DNA of 64,000 bases from Phlyctochytrium arcticum. Its lineage: Eukaryota; Chytridiomycota; Chytridiomycetes; Chytridiales; Chytridiaceae. The stretch lies in NCBI GenBank assembly GCA_025602905.1, contig JAHLKI010000052.1:29594-93593 (forward strand), given 5' to 3'. Positions within the stretch are counted from its first letter, which is position 1; every line of letters begins with the position of its first letter. This document shows, in pieces, positions 40,300 through 54,524 of this stretch. The notes beneath the pieces are model-generated. The model made no database searches. It had not been told where the DNA came from and saw only the letters and a list, made by a program, of their open reading frames with translations. Position numbers and translations under genes: made by a program.

Positions 40300-42688
40300 C
40301 AGCTCTTTTCTCGAAGAAGGAACACCTCTGCCACAACATGGACAAAACAGATAATATTCAGAAGGAACGAACCGTCAATTTATCAGTGGCAGTAGGAGGC
40401 ACAAGCTACCATGGGAATTCATACGACACGGAGGACGAACGACGTACGAATGTTGATTTGGCTGCTCAACCGTGAGGGGAGATGTTGAAGTGGCCGGTAA
40501 ACTAGAAAAAAAGATCAACGGATGCGCAACCGACACCTACGGAAGTATGCAGCAAAACACGCCCCAAACAATATTTGGAAGGAACGCACTGGGAACCTGT
40601 CAGTTTTGGTCGCGGGCAAAAGTTAAGTAAGAGATGTCGTATGACACGGAGGATGGACACCGCACAGCAATCAATTTGGCAGCGCGGCTCAAGCAGGATA
40701 CATTGAAGGTTGCCCCCAACTACGCTTCGGAGGAGGCAAACATCAAGATCCCCAAGTTTTTCAAGTCCATTCATTTTTTGCATTATGTTGTGTGGGATCC
40801 GGTCAGCTCCGCTATTTTTTGCAAAAGCGAAATGGACAACTTTTTCAAGCATTACGCCCGCTTGAATGAAGAGGGAAGTTTTGGGAAGGTTTCCGCGTAC
40901 TTCGGTCTGCTGCAGACAAATTAGCGGGGAGCCTTACACTTTACACTACTTCAATATGACCACTACCTTTCACCTTACACGAACAACCTTAAAAGCTCCT
41001 CATCTACTACGACGCCTGCGAGACTTGTTACCGTCATGAACTTTGTGCAGCGAATGCCCCCGGCTCAGAATGAAAGGCTGCAGCAACTGTTCGCGAATGC
41101 AACATATGATGGTGAGTACTATGCATCTTGTTACTTCATTTCATACCTACGATGTGACTAAATATTCAATTCTTATTTACTTAGGTGGTCTTCCTTTCAC
41201 ACTATACGAACAGCCCAGCATGCACAAAGCGCTACTTGCGCTCAACTCTGCCTTTGTCCCACCCTCACGAAAACCATTTGGGGGGAAATTTCTGACTCGA
41301 ACATATGCCACCATGAAAAGACAGGTTGAAGATCTTTTTGCAAATGAAGAAGACCTCTGTTTCACCACCGACGCATCAGACAACATCCGAAAAGAGCGTA
41401 TTGTCAATCTCTCAGTCATGGCGGCGGACAAATCGTATTATTGGCAGTCTTACGATACGGGGGATGAGAGACACTTGGCAGAAATCTTGGCAGCGCGTCT
41501 AAGGAAGACATGCTGGCTGTAGCTGGAGGAAAGCTGGAAAAGATCAACGGCTACTCAACCGACACTTGCTCTACTATGCAGGCTATGTGGAGGATCCTGA
41601 AGGCCGACCCCGACTTTGTGAAAGTCTTTCCGATCGCTTGCGCAGCGCATGTGTGCCAACTTTTCATCAAAGACATACTGGGGCTGCCAGCGTTCGTGAC
41701 CGCTTTCAAGAATGCGTCGGCCATTGTATCTTCTTTACCGGGTCACCACTGCAGTATGCCGCTCTGAAGGCCATCCAGAAAGCGCAAGGACGAACAGAAC
41801 CACTCAGTTTTGTCAGATCTGTGGGAGACCCGCTGGGGAACCCAGCTGGGCATGGTTAACCGCCTCATCAAGCTCAAGACAGCCGTCCAAATCTATGCTC
41901 ATGACTCCCGCTGTGCCTTCAGCGAAGGGCTTCGGAGCCGTGTCCAAAACTTTTGAGTTCTGGTCAAGTCTGGGACGAGTAGCAAGCCTGCTACAACCGA
42001 TGGACAAGACAATCCGACAATCCGAAGGGGTCCGCAACCACTTTGGGCACGTCTTTGCCGATTGGGTCACCGACTACGTACGGTACGGAGCAGCTGATTC
42101 CTGCAACAGACGCCATGTTCCTCAAACCAAACAGATACCTACGGAGCAGCTGATTCCTGCAGCAGACGCCATGTTCCTCAAACTAAACAAATACCTACGA
42201 AAAGCACTCCAGAAACCGGTCAACTCACACGCAACAATCCTTGACCCAGTGGCGCTCACGGGATTTGAAAGGTTCGATGGCAGTACCTGTGCAGCGATGC
42301 GCACATATTGCCCACAGCCTGGACCCCAAGTACTTGGAAGGTATGCAAGTTGGAAAGTGCCTGACACTTTTTCTCCAACGGGCACCCATATACACCCGGG
42401 ACAACCACGTCGACCTCCAGAATCAAGCAATATGGGAGCTCAAGGATGACTCGATTGCATTCTGGACCATCGCACGGAAGGTCGTACCAGCTCTCGGCAA
42501 TGTGGGCTCGCCGCGTCTTCAAACTACCAGCAACGTCGGTTGCAAGCGAGCGATCCTTCTCCGTCCAGAACTTTATACACAGCAAGAAACGGGCTCGCCT
42601 CGGACAAAAGAAAGTGGACCAACTGTCATTTGTCTACATGAACCGGCGATCATTGGCAGGTAGCAAGTATGAAGACCTTGAAGCATAG
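40300..42688 (+). mobile_element. Decayed hAT-family transposase, with internal partial duplications
   Basis: From ATG 41036 an exon (RMPPAQNERLQQLFANATYD), a 76-nt GT-AG intron and a long second exon encode a DUF659/hAT-like core (LCFTTDASDNIRKERIVNLS, INGYSTDTCSTMQAMW). The frame is then lost. The C-terminal hAT dimerisation block survives at about 42,520-42,688 (ATSVASERSFSVQNFIHSKK, LSFVYMNRRSL). Upstream, at 40,340-40,720, shorter stretches repeat the same core (NIQKERTVNLSV; SYDTEDERR; SYDTEDGHR), so pieces of the element were duplicated. A near-identical 60-bp block is repeated at about 42,087-42,180. Multiple frameshifts make it inactive. Terminal repeats were not identified. Confidence 0.8.
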
Positions 42689-42948
42689 GAAAATGCCGAG
42701 GAGAAACATGCTGACTGCGAGTTTGAAGAAGAATGCCGCGGTCAATACCGATTTCATTATGACTTGCCTTGCCGTCATGACCCCTCTAGGTTTACCCCGC
42801 TACCGTTTTCCACTTGCTCTCACTATTTTTTCGCTTCGTCTTTTACGTTTCTTCTTGTATTATATCTGTCATACTCCTGAGAATGTGGAAAAAACAAAGG
42901 AAATGTAACATTCAAGTATAATACAAGAAATGGTAGCAACAGTGCAGT

Positions 42949-44141
42949 TTAGAATATCACATCGGGGTCTTGCTCATACTCCTGCAGCAGATTTGAGGCT
43001 GCGGGACCTGAATCTGATGCCATGGCTCCTCCTGCCGCTATTACATGACCATCATAAGTCCATCCGAAAAAAATATACAATCCGAGTATTGCTTACCTTG
43101 CCGTGCTTCACGATTGGCCGTCTCAACCGCCAACTTATCCTTCTTCTTTCCCTGCACCTTCTTCAATCTACCCCCAAAAAAACCCATCAATTCAAAACCA
43201 TCGCAAAAAAGAAAAAAGTCTATCATAACGCACCGATAAAACTCTTCTCGATCCGCTTCATCCAATTCAGATGTAATAAATTTGATCGTGTTTTCTATTT
43301 TGGGGATAATCACATGTTCGATGGCGTTCACGCGGCGGTTGGTCACTTTGATGACTTCGTCCAGGATCACGAATGCCGTCTATAATGAGAAAAAAGGGTA
43401 AAGATGGTATTTACGCGGAGGAAAAGGAAGAGGGCGGACCTGGAGAGATGCCAATTCGACCAGAACTTCGATGGCCTTCTTATATGTCTCTTTGCATTTT
43501 TGTACAGCCTGGCCTCCCCGTCCCAGTCCCGTCAACTCAAATGCTATTCATAAGATCATTTAACCCCACGCGCACACAAAGAGAGAGAATATAATAGGAA
43601 AACGCACCATTGGATCCATCCACATACATCTCAAACGCGGGTAACTGTACACCCGACACATTCTCTGATTTGGCCCGGACTTTGAGTTGGGCGTGTTTGA
43701 CACTTTCCCGAATCTGATATCTATTTTAAGTCCACTCCATTAGTAACCTCGTTGTATCGTTCATTGGATAAAGGAGAATGGTACCCGATATCCCCTGTAC
43801 TGTACATAACCTCGGCATACGAGAAATTCGCGACCTGCATAATCTTTCCCATCTTTCGTTTGGCCTAGAAGTTCCCAGTATCACTTCCACATCTAAGAGG
43901 GGAAATGGAGACGGACGTACATCATCGATTTTTTTGACGATATCGCGGAACCGGCGTGTGAGGGCCTCGCTCTTTCGTTTCAACAGGGAGTGACCGGTAT
44001 GAGCTCCCTTGAGCCGATTCTTCATGGTCGTGAGCGCCCTACACCATCCAATCGTAAACCGTCAAATCCACCCGCAACCAGTCATAGGATCTCTTACATT
44101 CGGGTCGGGAAGATGGCGATACGGGGCCCGGCGCCGCTCAT
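42949..44141 (-). CDS. VMA8: V-type proton ATPase subunit D
   Basis: Eight exons on the minus strand: 44098-44141, 43921-44038, 43785-43864, 43608-43720, 43440-43543, 43234-43379, 43097-43167 and 42949-43037, 254 residues. Subunit D is the central stalk of the V1 sector and couples ATP hydrolysis to rotation of the proton-pumping ring in the vacuole. Family blocks are continuous after splicing: [94 protein letters not shown], and the C-terminal DPDVIF. All phases agree. It is divergent from the tropomyosin gene. Confidence 0.96.
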
Positions 44142-44352
44142 GTTTGATTGTTTTTGATATTAGGTGAAATGTTCGAAGATGACTCTTGCCAAATTTCCTA
44201 GTCTTTTGACAATCACCCGAACTTCCCAAACCTTCGCGCGCGTGTCATGGATCATGTGATTTTGGCGCAGCATGAGAAACGTAATCTGTAGGTCCGCCTC
44301 TCAAGATTTTGGTGTCGAAACGATATACTAGTGAAAAAAAGCTCAAGTCAGA
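44142..44352. promoter_or_regulatory. Short divergent promoter shared by VMA8 and tropomyosin
   Basis: Only 211 bp separate the two start codons. No TATA box is evident; a CTCAAGTCAGA sequence lies directly before the tropomyosin ATG. Confidence 0.5.
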
Positions 44353-45024
44353 ATGGATAAAATCAAGGAGGTACAGCGGGACGTGTGTTTTTAATATGGA
44401 GGATCCAGCTGATGAGATGTCACTCTAGAAACTCGAGAAATTGCGCATTGAGGCCGAGACCCATGAGTCGCGCGCGACCAAGGCGACAGAGGAGGTCCGA
44501 CTACTGAAAGAGGAGGTCGCCAAAAAGGAAACCGAAGTCCAGAGTCTAAAGAACAAGGCCACGCTTCTATCGGAAAGCGTTGAGCGGACCGAAAAACGCG
44601 TCGAGGAGGTAGATTGACACTTGAAGCGTTGTTTTTTGGAGAGTGAATTTTGACCAGCGGGATTTGTTGTTCTAGGTCAAACTCCGACAAGCTGAAGGGG
44701 ACCGGGAGAGTTCTCAGGCTGAAGCCCTGCAACGAAAAGTCACGATGCTGGAAGAGCAAATTGAAGAAAAGGAGCGTCAACGAAAGGATGTGGTTGAAAA
44801 GTAAAATCTGCAAGCCCCAAAGATCTTTGAATTGCATTATTGATATGTGAGAAAACTTTAGGGCACGGAAACTGGAAATGAATGCTGAACAAGCCGAACG
44901 GAAAGCCAAACAACTCGAATCTGATAATCACGAATTGGAGCGCCAGGTTACGGAGATGTCGGAAAAGTATACCAAGGCTAAAGCCGATTTGGATTCTTGC
45001 CTCAAGGGTCTGGAAGATCTATAA
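44353..45024 (+). CDS. Tropomyosin (161 residues)
   Basis: Four exons: 44353-44370, 44429-44608, 44676-44800 and 44862-45024, giving exactly 161 residues, the length of S. pombe Cdc8 and yeast Tpm2. The whole product is one coiled coil with heptad spacing (KLEKLRIEAETHESRATKAT; EALQRKVTMLEEQIEEKE; ERQVTEMSEKYTKAKADL). Tropomyosins stabilise formin-nucleated actin cables and the cytokinetic ring. The first exon encodes only MDKIKE, as in other fungi. All introns are GT-AG. Confidence 0.93.
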
Positions 45025-45218
45025 CCTCTTCCATATGAGCTCTTTATCACCATCAATAGGATATTGTCTCCCTTTTTTCTTTCTTCTGACACAATGACTT
45101 TCAAATATATATGAGGCAAAGCACTGCCGTACTTTTCAGATGGGTAGTGGTTTTTTGAACCCAATGGATACGAACATAATGTACAAGTTTTGTGCGCTAC
45201 CGGCGTTTATCCCGTTTC

Positions 45219-46112
45219 TCAAAACGCATTTTCAAAGCGCCAGACATCGCGTGCTGAACTGGTCAGAATATCCCCTGTGCTATCCGTTCCTGCCCAGCCC
45301 ATGTACACCTAGCCATTGACATCAGTTTGAGAGATTCATTTTGAAAATGGGCGAGGGGGGCATACCGTGATTGTACAATTGCCAGCTGAACATGGCTCGG
45401 TACAAATATTGTCCAGGCATGAACACGTCGATAGCGTACAAGCAGTCGAGAACCAGTCAAATGACTTGACGGCTCCTAAAAAAGCGTCAATAAAGCTGCC
45501 AAGTAATGATATGAGGGGTAAAACATACCGTTTTCCAATGTGGCAACAACAGTACGGGCGGGTACGTATACCGTCTGACCATTAGCAATCACGGCAAACC
45601 GCCTGTCCTCGGTTTCGTACAATGTGTTGCGGTACAGGAGTTTCATGGCTATACTGGGTTGGGTGGATTCACTCAGGTTGGCTGTGAGGGCCGGCCAGCC
45701 TAAAAACGTAAAGCACGTTAGTCCACCAACCAAAAATCAAACAGTCGAAACGCAACATACTGTTTGGAATAACCATCTGAGAGTAATCATCCACAGTGGG
45801 GAAAAAGACGGCAGTGCTATTATACTTGTCCTGGGATATCGGATCGGTGGTCTGTAACCGCATATACACGACAGACGATCCGCCTTTAATGTAGAGGGTC
45901 GATGTGGCATTGTTCCGGGCTTGGTTTTGGGCGAGACCGCAGCCGGCGTTGGGAGAGGTGAGGAGGGATTGGGGGGTGGATGCGCAATAGCTTCGGGAGG
46001 GGGTGTCAAAGTCGGACGCGGGGATGGCTGACATAGCTCCTGTTGGTTTGACGGGGAGGAGGGCTAGGGAGAGCGTGAGGAATATCAGGTGGAGGGAGTG
46101 GAGTAGGTACAT
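45219..46112 (-). CDS. Small secreted protein with N-glycosylation sites and a Cys-rich segment
   Basis: Four exons on the minus strand: 45761-46112, 45529-45699, 45366-45475 and 45219-45308, 240 residues from ATG 46112. The N-terminus (MYLLHSLHLIFLTLSLALLP) is a strong signal peptide. Two NxT/S sites (NNATST, KYNSTAV) precede a beta-rich middle. A Cys-rich segment, TACTLSTCSCLDNICTEPC, then SAGNCTI, follows near residue 195, and the protein ends without a membrane anchor (WRFENAF). I do not recognise the family; an extracellular or vacuolar-lumen role is inferred from the signal peptide. The upstream in-frame ATGs back to 46247 would destroy the signal peptide. Confidence 0.65.
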
Positions 46113-46372
46113 GGTTGGATGTTGTCGGATGTGGATTTTTGGGTTTGAGTCGTCGCAAGTCGCAAGTGCATCAGACATGTCGGAGCTGCTTACGATGCGG
46201 CGCAGCGCAGGAATGTCATTATGCCGAGCCTGATGCCGAGGCGACATTCTGGCAGACTGGCAACGGAGGATGGGAGCAGCGAAAAAAACATACGATCGTG
46301 CGATGAAAACAACGTAAATTCAGCAAAAATAAATTACACGCACGCCGATTCATAAATTACAAATGCAAAAAA

Positions 46373-47649
<1,277 letters not shown>

Positions 47650-47812
47650 GTTTGCCAACACAATTTCAACATTCCTGAAAATTGGAATTTGGAATGGTTG
47701 ATGTTGAACTAGACGTTGGGATGGTAACACCAAATGAACTCTGGACCTCCAAAGTCATCACCAATGACTTTTGACCCGCACTCTCGATCCAAAAAGTCGA
47801 CCGCTATTAGAT

Positions 47813-48633
47813 ATGACTGCCACCAAGGATATAAGGACCAAATGGTCCTTCCAGCTCGCCAACCGTGAAGTCTCAACGTGAGTTCTCCGTCTGTCGTTAC
47901 ATGCTACTCGATACCCATATACTGAGATGTGACATTTTTAGAAAACGGAATTCAAAATTGGATCCACCCGGGTTTGGCGAATCAGTATCAGGGGATGGTC
48001 GATCATCGGTATGCCTTATACGACCCATCAAGAAAGGAGGAGGTGTATTGACTATGATTCCTACAGAGACGAGACAAAACCGAAGACCAATCCGAAAAAG
48101 ACGCGCAAATCGCCAATCTCAAACTCAAGGTAATAAATAACCTCTCCATTAACAGAGACCATCTATACTCAAATGTATGAGTAGAAAGCATGGGATGTTG
48201 CCCTCGCACCCGGAAAATCCATCCCGATGAATGCGATTATGCTCTACATGTCGGGCAACAGTATCCAGATTTTTAGTGTATTGGTGACCGTCATGTTGCT
48301 CTGGAACTCGTTAAAAGCCATTATGGGGGTTAATACCGGTTTGTGTTCCCGTTCATGTTTTGGAATTGTGCAAGAAAGCTAATGACGGGGTTTTGTTTAG
48401 TGTTTAGTAAATTTGCGAACACAACCGCAGAGAAACGACCACAGGGAATCGCGGCACTGGTCGCGTTGGCGAGTGATCCGCTCATGATGCCCAAACTTGT
48501 TTATGTATTGTTGCAGTGTGGGTGTTTGGGGCTGGGAGTGTGGAAGTGTGGAGGGATGGGGTTGTTGCCTACGACGCAATCGGATTGGTTGGCGTTTATG
48601 GACCCCAAAGTTCCGGTTGATTGGGCGTATTAA
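47813..48633 (+). CDS. EMC4: ER membrane protein complex subunit 4
   Basis: Five exons: 47813-47877, 47942-48008, 48067-48129, 48185-48338 and 48401-48633, 193 residues. EMC4 belongs to the ER membrane complex that inserts tail-anchored and multipass proteins. Family blocks are LDPPGFG, then AWDVALAPGKSIPMNAIMLY, MSGNSIQIFSVLVTVMLLWN and MGLLPTTQSDWLAFMDP. Two to three hydrophobic segments follow the conserved W-D-x-A-x-x-P-x-K-x-I-P-M core. Exon phases all agree. It converges on the nitronate monooxygenase gene, with 122 bp between stops. Confidence 0.94.
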
Positions 48634-48755
48634 AGCTTCTCTCTCACGTTATATAATACATTGGCATGGTAACTTTTTTTTTGGGAGTTTTGTGTGGGTG
48701 TTTGCGGGCAAGTGTATTAGTGTACAATAAAAATTAAAAAATCAAGAGGAGAGAG

Positions 48756-50119
<1,364 letters not shown>

Positions 50120-50230
50120 TCAGGCCACCTGGTCAGGCCAGGTTCAGCGGTCGGGCGGAGTTCAATTCAGCGAGGCTGTCACTGAGCAAAGAGCGAGCTC
50201 TTCACTTTATCCTCAACACAAACAACCATC

Positions 50231-50998
50231 ATGAAGATTGATGATTTAATATTTTCCATAGGCGACCATCGACTGCCTCTGCGGCCTCGGACAAAAGCGC
50301 TCCTTCAAGCACACAGGCAATTGGTGCTCGACGATATCAACCGACTTCAGGGCGTCCTTTCCAGCACACAGGCAATTGGCCTCAAAGACCGGCTCAAAAT
50401 TAGGAGCCTGGTCGACTTGGCTCGAGCGCTAGAAAACAAAAATGAGATTATACCGAGTCCGGTACGTCTTTTATTCCCGTTGGGCCCACCTGCTGTGACA
50501 AAACGTCACCTGGCAGAGGCCCGGCGCCTTCTTCCTCCCTATCTGGATCATCTTTGCTCTCAACTTTACAATAACAACCACCTCGCTCAGTCACAATTCG
50601 ATACTCTCTTTGACCCTGACACGGGCGGAAATCGACGCGATATTGATTATATTCTTATGGACATGGGTGCGTGGAAAATCGAACCGGACTATTATTTCGA
50701 AACATTATTGGTGTGGGGAAACATGCCGCGAGAGGAGTTTCAATTCTCGCTCGCTTCCAAACATCAGATACTCTCAAAATATGTCGAGTATACAGAGGAG
50801 AAGCGTATATTTCGGGAACTGCGGGAAGACAATCTCGAATGCCCAGATACTGATGATTTCCTTGACGATTATCGCTTCGGTCTCCAGCTCAGCGTAAAGG
50901 AGATTCTGCAGAAGTATGAAAACGCAACAACAAGCTCTTCTGCGGAGGCGGGCACGCTGGAATGTATCTTGAAATGGACAAGCGATACTATGTCGTGA
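50231..50998 (+). CDS. N-terminal part of a trypsin-fold protein; helical, unrecognised
   Basis: 255 codons from ATG 50231. The product is helical and charged (TKALLQAHRQLVLDDINRLQ; AVTKRHLAEARRLLPPYLDH) with no signal peptide. Its end (TSSSAEAGTLECIL) overlaps the start of the next frame, which carries the trypsin-like motifs. A -1/+2 frame change at about 50,940-50,960 would join them into one protein of about 450 residues. I cannot tell whether this is a sequencing error, an overlooked intron or a real disruption. Confidence 0.5.
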   Translation: MKIDDLIFSIGDHRLPLRPRTKALLQAHRQLVLDDINRLQGVLSSTQAIGLKDRLKIRSLVDLARALENKNEIIPSPVRLLFPLGPPAVTKRHLAEARRLLPPYLDHLCSQLYNNNHLAQSQFDTLFDPDTGGNRRDIDYILMDMGAWKIEPDYYFETLLVWGNMPREEFQFSLASKHQILSKYVEYTEEKRIFRELREDNLECPDTDDFLDDYRFGLQLSVKEILQKYENATTSSSAEAGTLECILKWTSDTMS

Positions 50999-51558
50999 CG
51001 GCCGCGCATCGCCTGTTTCCGGAGCTGACCGCCATGCCTCTGCATTCGGAGGAGCTGTCTACCTTCAATGACCTTGTTCCTTTTGCCATCTACAATGACG
51101 AATTTGACATTGCCATTGTTCCCTGCCTTAAATCCTTCCATCCTGACGATAGCAACAGCTTTGGGCTCCCTAACCTGGCAAATCCACATGTCTGGGACAC
51201 TAGTTTTGAGGATGTCAACCTGCAAATCCTCAAGGAGGGTGAGACGGGTGAATGGACGGTGGGTTCGGTGGTTGCCGCTAGTGTAACGTTTGGAGGATAT
51301 CGAAATATGGTGAAAGTGCAAGCAAGCAAGTACGGGCGGGTTAGGGTCTTTGGAGACTCTGCCGATAGCATGTATTATGGCACCATCGGCATAATGGGTT
51401 GGCCGATTCCCATTCACCGGACGTCTGATGATGAAGAAGGGGTTGGCTACGGATGTCGTTTTTTGCCTGCTTTTGAGGCTGTTTTGAAGAAGCTTGGGAT
51501 ACCTGACCGCAATGACTTTCGAGTTCCAGAACGGCGGCCACTATATTTTCCATCATAA
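50962..51558 (+). CDS. Trypsin-like (S1-fold) domain with degenerate catalytic site
   Basis: 198 codons from ATG 50962; the open frame extends a little upstream (GGGHAGMYLEMD). YYVVTAAHRLFPE matches the trypsin His box (TAAHC) but lacks the Cys. EFDIAIVPCL matches the Asp box. The Ser box expected near residue 130 reads YGTIGIMGWPI, with no G-[D/x]-S-G. It may therefore be an inactive S1-fold domain or use another residue. No signal peptide precedes it, so a cytosolic trypsin-fold protein of the kind found in fungal NLR-like or effector families is possible; this is inference. Confidence 0.5.
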   Translation: MYLEMDKRYYVVTAAHRLFPELTAMPLHSEELSTFNDLVPFAIYNDEFDIAIVPCLKSFHPDDSNSFGLPNLANPHVWDTSFEDVNLQILKEGETGEWTVGSVVAASVTFGGYRNMVKVQASKYGRVRVFGDSADSMYYGTIGIMGWPIPIHRTSDDEEGVGYGCRFLPAFEAVLKKLGIPDRNDFRVPERRPLYFPS

Positions 51559-51762
51559 CTGCTTTGATGGTTTTTGGCGGCTTGGCTATGCTGGACAGCC
51601 CCCTTATATTAGCTCTATGATGATGGCAGCCCGGACGAGTTTTGAATGCAAAGGTTCTCTCATATACTTGACCAGAGAGCTTGGTACCATCATCATAGTT
51701 TACGGTCCAGAGGAAACGCCATGACACGTTCTTGAGTGCTATGATAGGCAGGCAACGGAGCG

Positions 51763-51774
51763 ATACTCGAGTAT
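51763..51774. promoter_or_regulatory. 12-bp palindrome ATACTCGAGTAT
   Basis: A perfect palindrome; the core TACTCGAGTA recurs at 5337-5346, 57319-57328 and 57358-57367, always outside genes. It may be a binding site or part of a dispersed repeat. Confidence 0.4.
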
Positions 51775-51968
51775 ATGGTATACGTGCATTGCATCTTTTC
51801 TACTACCTGACATCCTGTGATAAGTAATGGGGGTCAGACATACATTGCTTTGAACTTTTCCCATCTATAAAGTAAATCATCAGACGTGATGATATAGATG
51901 ATATAGAAGTAGCCAAAGGCGGTTGAAGTAGAGTTAAAGGTCATCCACGCTCCGCTTCTGGCTCCGCT

Positions 51969-51988
51969 TCGGCCCCGCTTTTTCCCGA
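51969..51988. repeat. 20-bp direct repeat, right of the trypsin-fold gene
   Basis: Identical to 50065-50084, same orientation; the pair brackets 1.9 kb. Confidence 0.8.
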
Positions 51989-54524
51989 ACCTTGTTGTCC
52001 GTGGCTTATATATACCGAGGGGGACGTGACAAATCTTGCAGACAAATCTTCTCGCGACAAATCTATAAACGACAAACGGTAACTTGGATCTTGTAGTAGC
52101 GCCAGAGGGTGACAAACGTTTGGATAGTTCCGCCGGGAAACGGTCGCGGTTCAGCAATGCCAGAAGAAGAACGCGTCAAACCTTGGAGACGCGTGTTATG
52201 GAGCCCCCTCTGCAAGCCTCTACTGTCTTTGCCCTGCTGCCTTTCCTGACTGGCTTCGCCCTGCATTTTTTAATTTGTTTTGCCGTTCCCCTTTCATGTC
52301 TTGCGCTCTTTCGCTTTCCCTTTATTACATGTACTTCCACTATTTAACATTTTTTAACACGTTTGCTTCCAGGTTCCCCATCTCTTACCCTGTAATTAAG
52401 CAACACTTACGACATGCAATAAAAAACCTATGAAAACTGCTTACTTTTCCGCATGATCTTAGTTTTACATGCATGCTTTTCTCTTCCTTCTTTCTTACTT
52501 ACCATCCAGGTCACACTTAGGACATGCGAGGCACGAGAACTTACAAATAATGCCTACTTTTCCATATGATCTTACTCTTGAATGCTGACTTTTCTCATCT
52601 CCCTGCTTTCTTACCATCCAGGAAACGATTAGGAATTGTAAAATGCGTATGAAAACTGCCTGCTGGCTTTTCTGTGATTACCTTCCTTCTCTCTTACTCT
52701 GCGGGAAACACCTACGATATGCAATCTATATAACAGACCAAGCATGCATGGATCAAATTCCACTGCCCTGTTCATCTTACACTTCTTCATGTTACGATAC
52801 AAATGAAGTCTGTTTCTGTTTCACACCCCTCATACGATCGATAGTCATCTTTCTACTCGAATCGGTACCATGTTCTTCTTTATACCTGCACTGTCGTTTG
52901 TAATCTTCTTCATACACTTTTATTTGGTCACTTATACGAAACACTTCCAACATTGAACTCCGGTCCTGTTCCTCCATTCGTTCGGGCGTAATACTATAAT
53001 AATCAATCACTTGGCACGGACAACATTTTCATAATCAATGTGTATACAGTTTGCGCGCGAATATATCAACTAAATCATGCCATACTGTAATATAAAAGTC
53101 CCATGCATCTGTATTGGAGAAGGATAAATGAGAAGTTACGCAAAAGAGGCAGGCCGCCGTCGGTTGACGAACAACTCGGTCAGCCCGAAACATACTTGCT
53201 GCCTTGAACTGTTCGGAAGAGGAAGAAGCTGTACTACGAGACGCAACGATGATTGAAAATTGGCTAGTTTTTAACGTGATCTTTTATGGATGTGTAGATG
53301 ATACCTCACTGCGACGGTACGAAAGCCCACAGGACACCGATTATCATGTTGACGGGGTTGACCACGGGCAGAGATGATCCAGGACGTCAGGGTGGACGTC
53401 CGTCTGCAACCAAGCCGGTTTCGCTGCGCACCCTGAAATGCTGCGCATAAGCGGGGGAATGTGTCTCCTCTGCAAGCCAAACGCGAGCAGGACCCGCTCG
53501 ATTTAACGAGGCGTTGAGTGAAGGCATATGTTCACATGTTGGGTGGGAATCTGTATCCATACAAAAACATTTCTCGAGAACGAAGCCGGAGCGGTGTACA
53601 TGTTGAGTCGTGTTGGCTCCCCCCAACGCCAAAACCATGCTCTCATGACCGATCTCAGTAGCACATTTTGATATGACAGAGTCCCAATAAAGAAAGGGTC
53701 CAAGTTGCAAAATGCAACCGCCCGACGCGTTGAAATCGCGTTCAACAAGTTTTTCTCAATGGATAGCATTATCAAAGACCTCAACTATACTTGAAATCGG
53801 GTCTGGTCATTGTCATCCGTTCACGAGGAGCTCTCGTAAGGACACTCGCTTTTTTTTGGGAAAGTGGGTTCCAGTTTAACCGGAAAAAAACAAAAAACGT
53901 TGGGAAAAAGGTTCGGGAAAAACTTTTGCCCAGTGATGGATTTGGTACTTGGCGGACGAACACACTCCGTTGCATTCTTCAACATGTGCGCAAAAAAAAA
54001 GTACTCTGGGTCGGAATTATAGAATTGACACACCCGAGGATTTCCGTCATTTTCATCGGTTAGCTTACCCTCGACGTCGTCGTCACCCGGACTTTTTCTT
54101 TATACAGGAGGGTCCGCTATATATCATGCACCAACAGCGCTACTGCGCCTCGCATGCCGAGTAGCAATTTGAGAGCTTACATTTTCCAATCAAGACCTAG
54201 ACATCCGTGTGGGCGCTACACAAAGGGCGAGGTAAGAAATGGACCTTTTGCAAGATGACCTTTGGCTACGGATTTCCGAATCCACACATTTCACAGAATT
54301 CGGGTGGATATTTAATATTACTTGGAGCTTTGCCTGAAGGCGCCGTCTTGAAAGTAACCAAGGGATTTTGCGCAGTCGGTCATTACAAGTATCGTGAGAG
54401 CCTGCACGCGTGGGCACATCGAGCATGGACCGGCCGAATCCCGTTTAAGGTGATGTGCTTTGTTCAACTTGAGGAATGTCTGGCCAGAAAAAGTTTTCTT
54501 TCAACGCGCTTGTACTGCGCATCC
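51989..54524. other. Gene-poor region
   Basis: About 2.5 kb without a supportable gene. A frame at 54,207-54,527 is open but unrecognised. The stretch from 52,370 holds degenerate tandem repeats (listed separately). Confidence 0.5.
52370..52720. repeat. Degenerate ~110-120-bp tandem repeats, about three units
   Basis: Successive units share ACACTTACGACATGC / ACACTTAGGACATGC, then TGCTTACTTTTCCGCATGAT / TGCCTACTTTTCCATATGAT, then TTTCTTAC..ACCATCCAGG. The third unit is more diverged (GAAACGATTAGGAATTG; ACTGCCTGCTGGCTTTTCTG). Confidence 0.6.

Noticed and set aside
47813..47877. TATATCCTTGG (minus strand) as a U12 donor
   Set aside because: It lies inside EMC4 exon 1 on the opposite strand.
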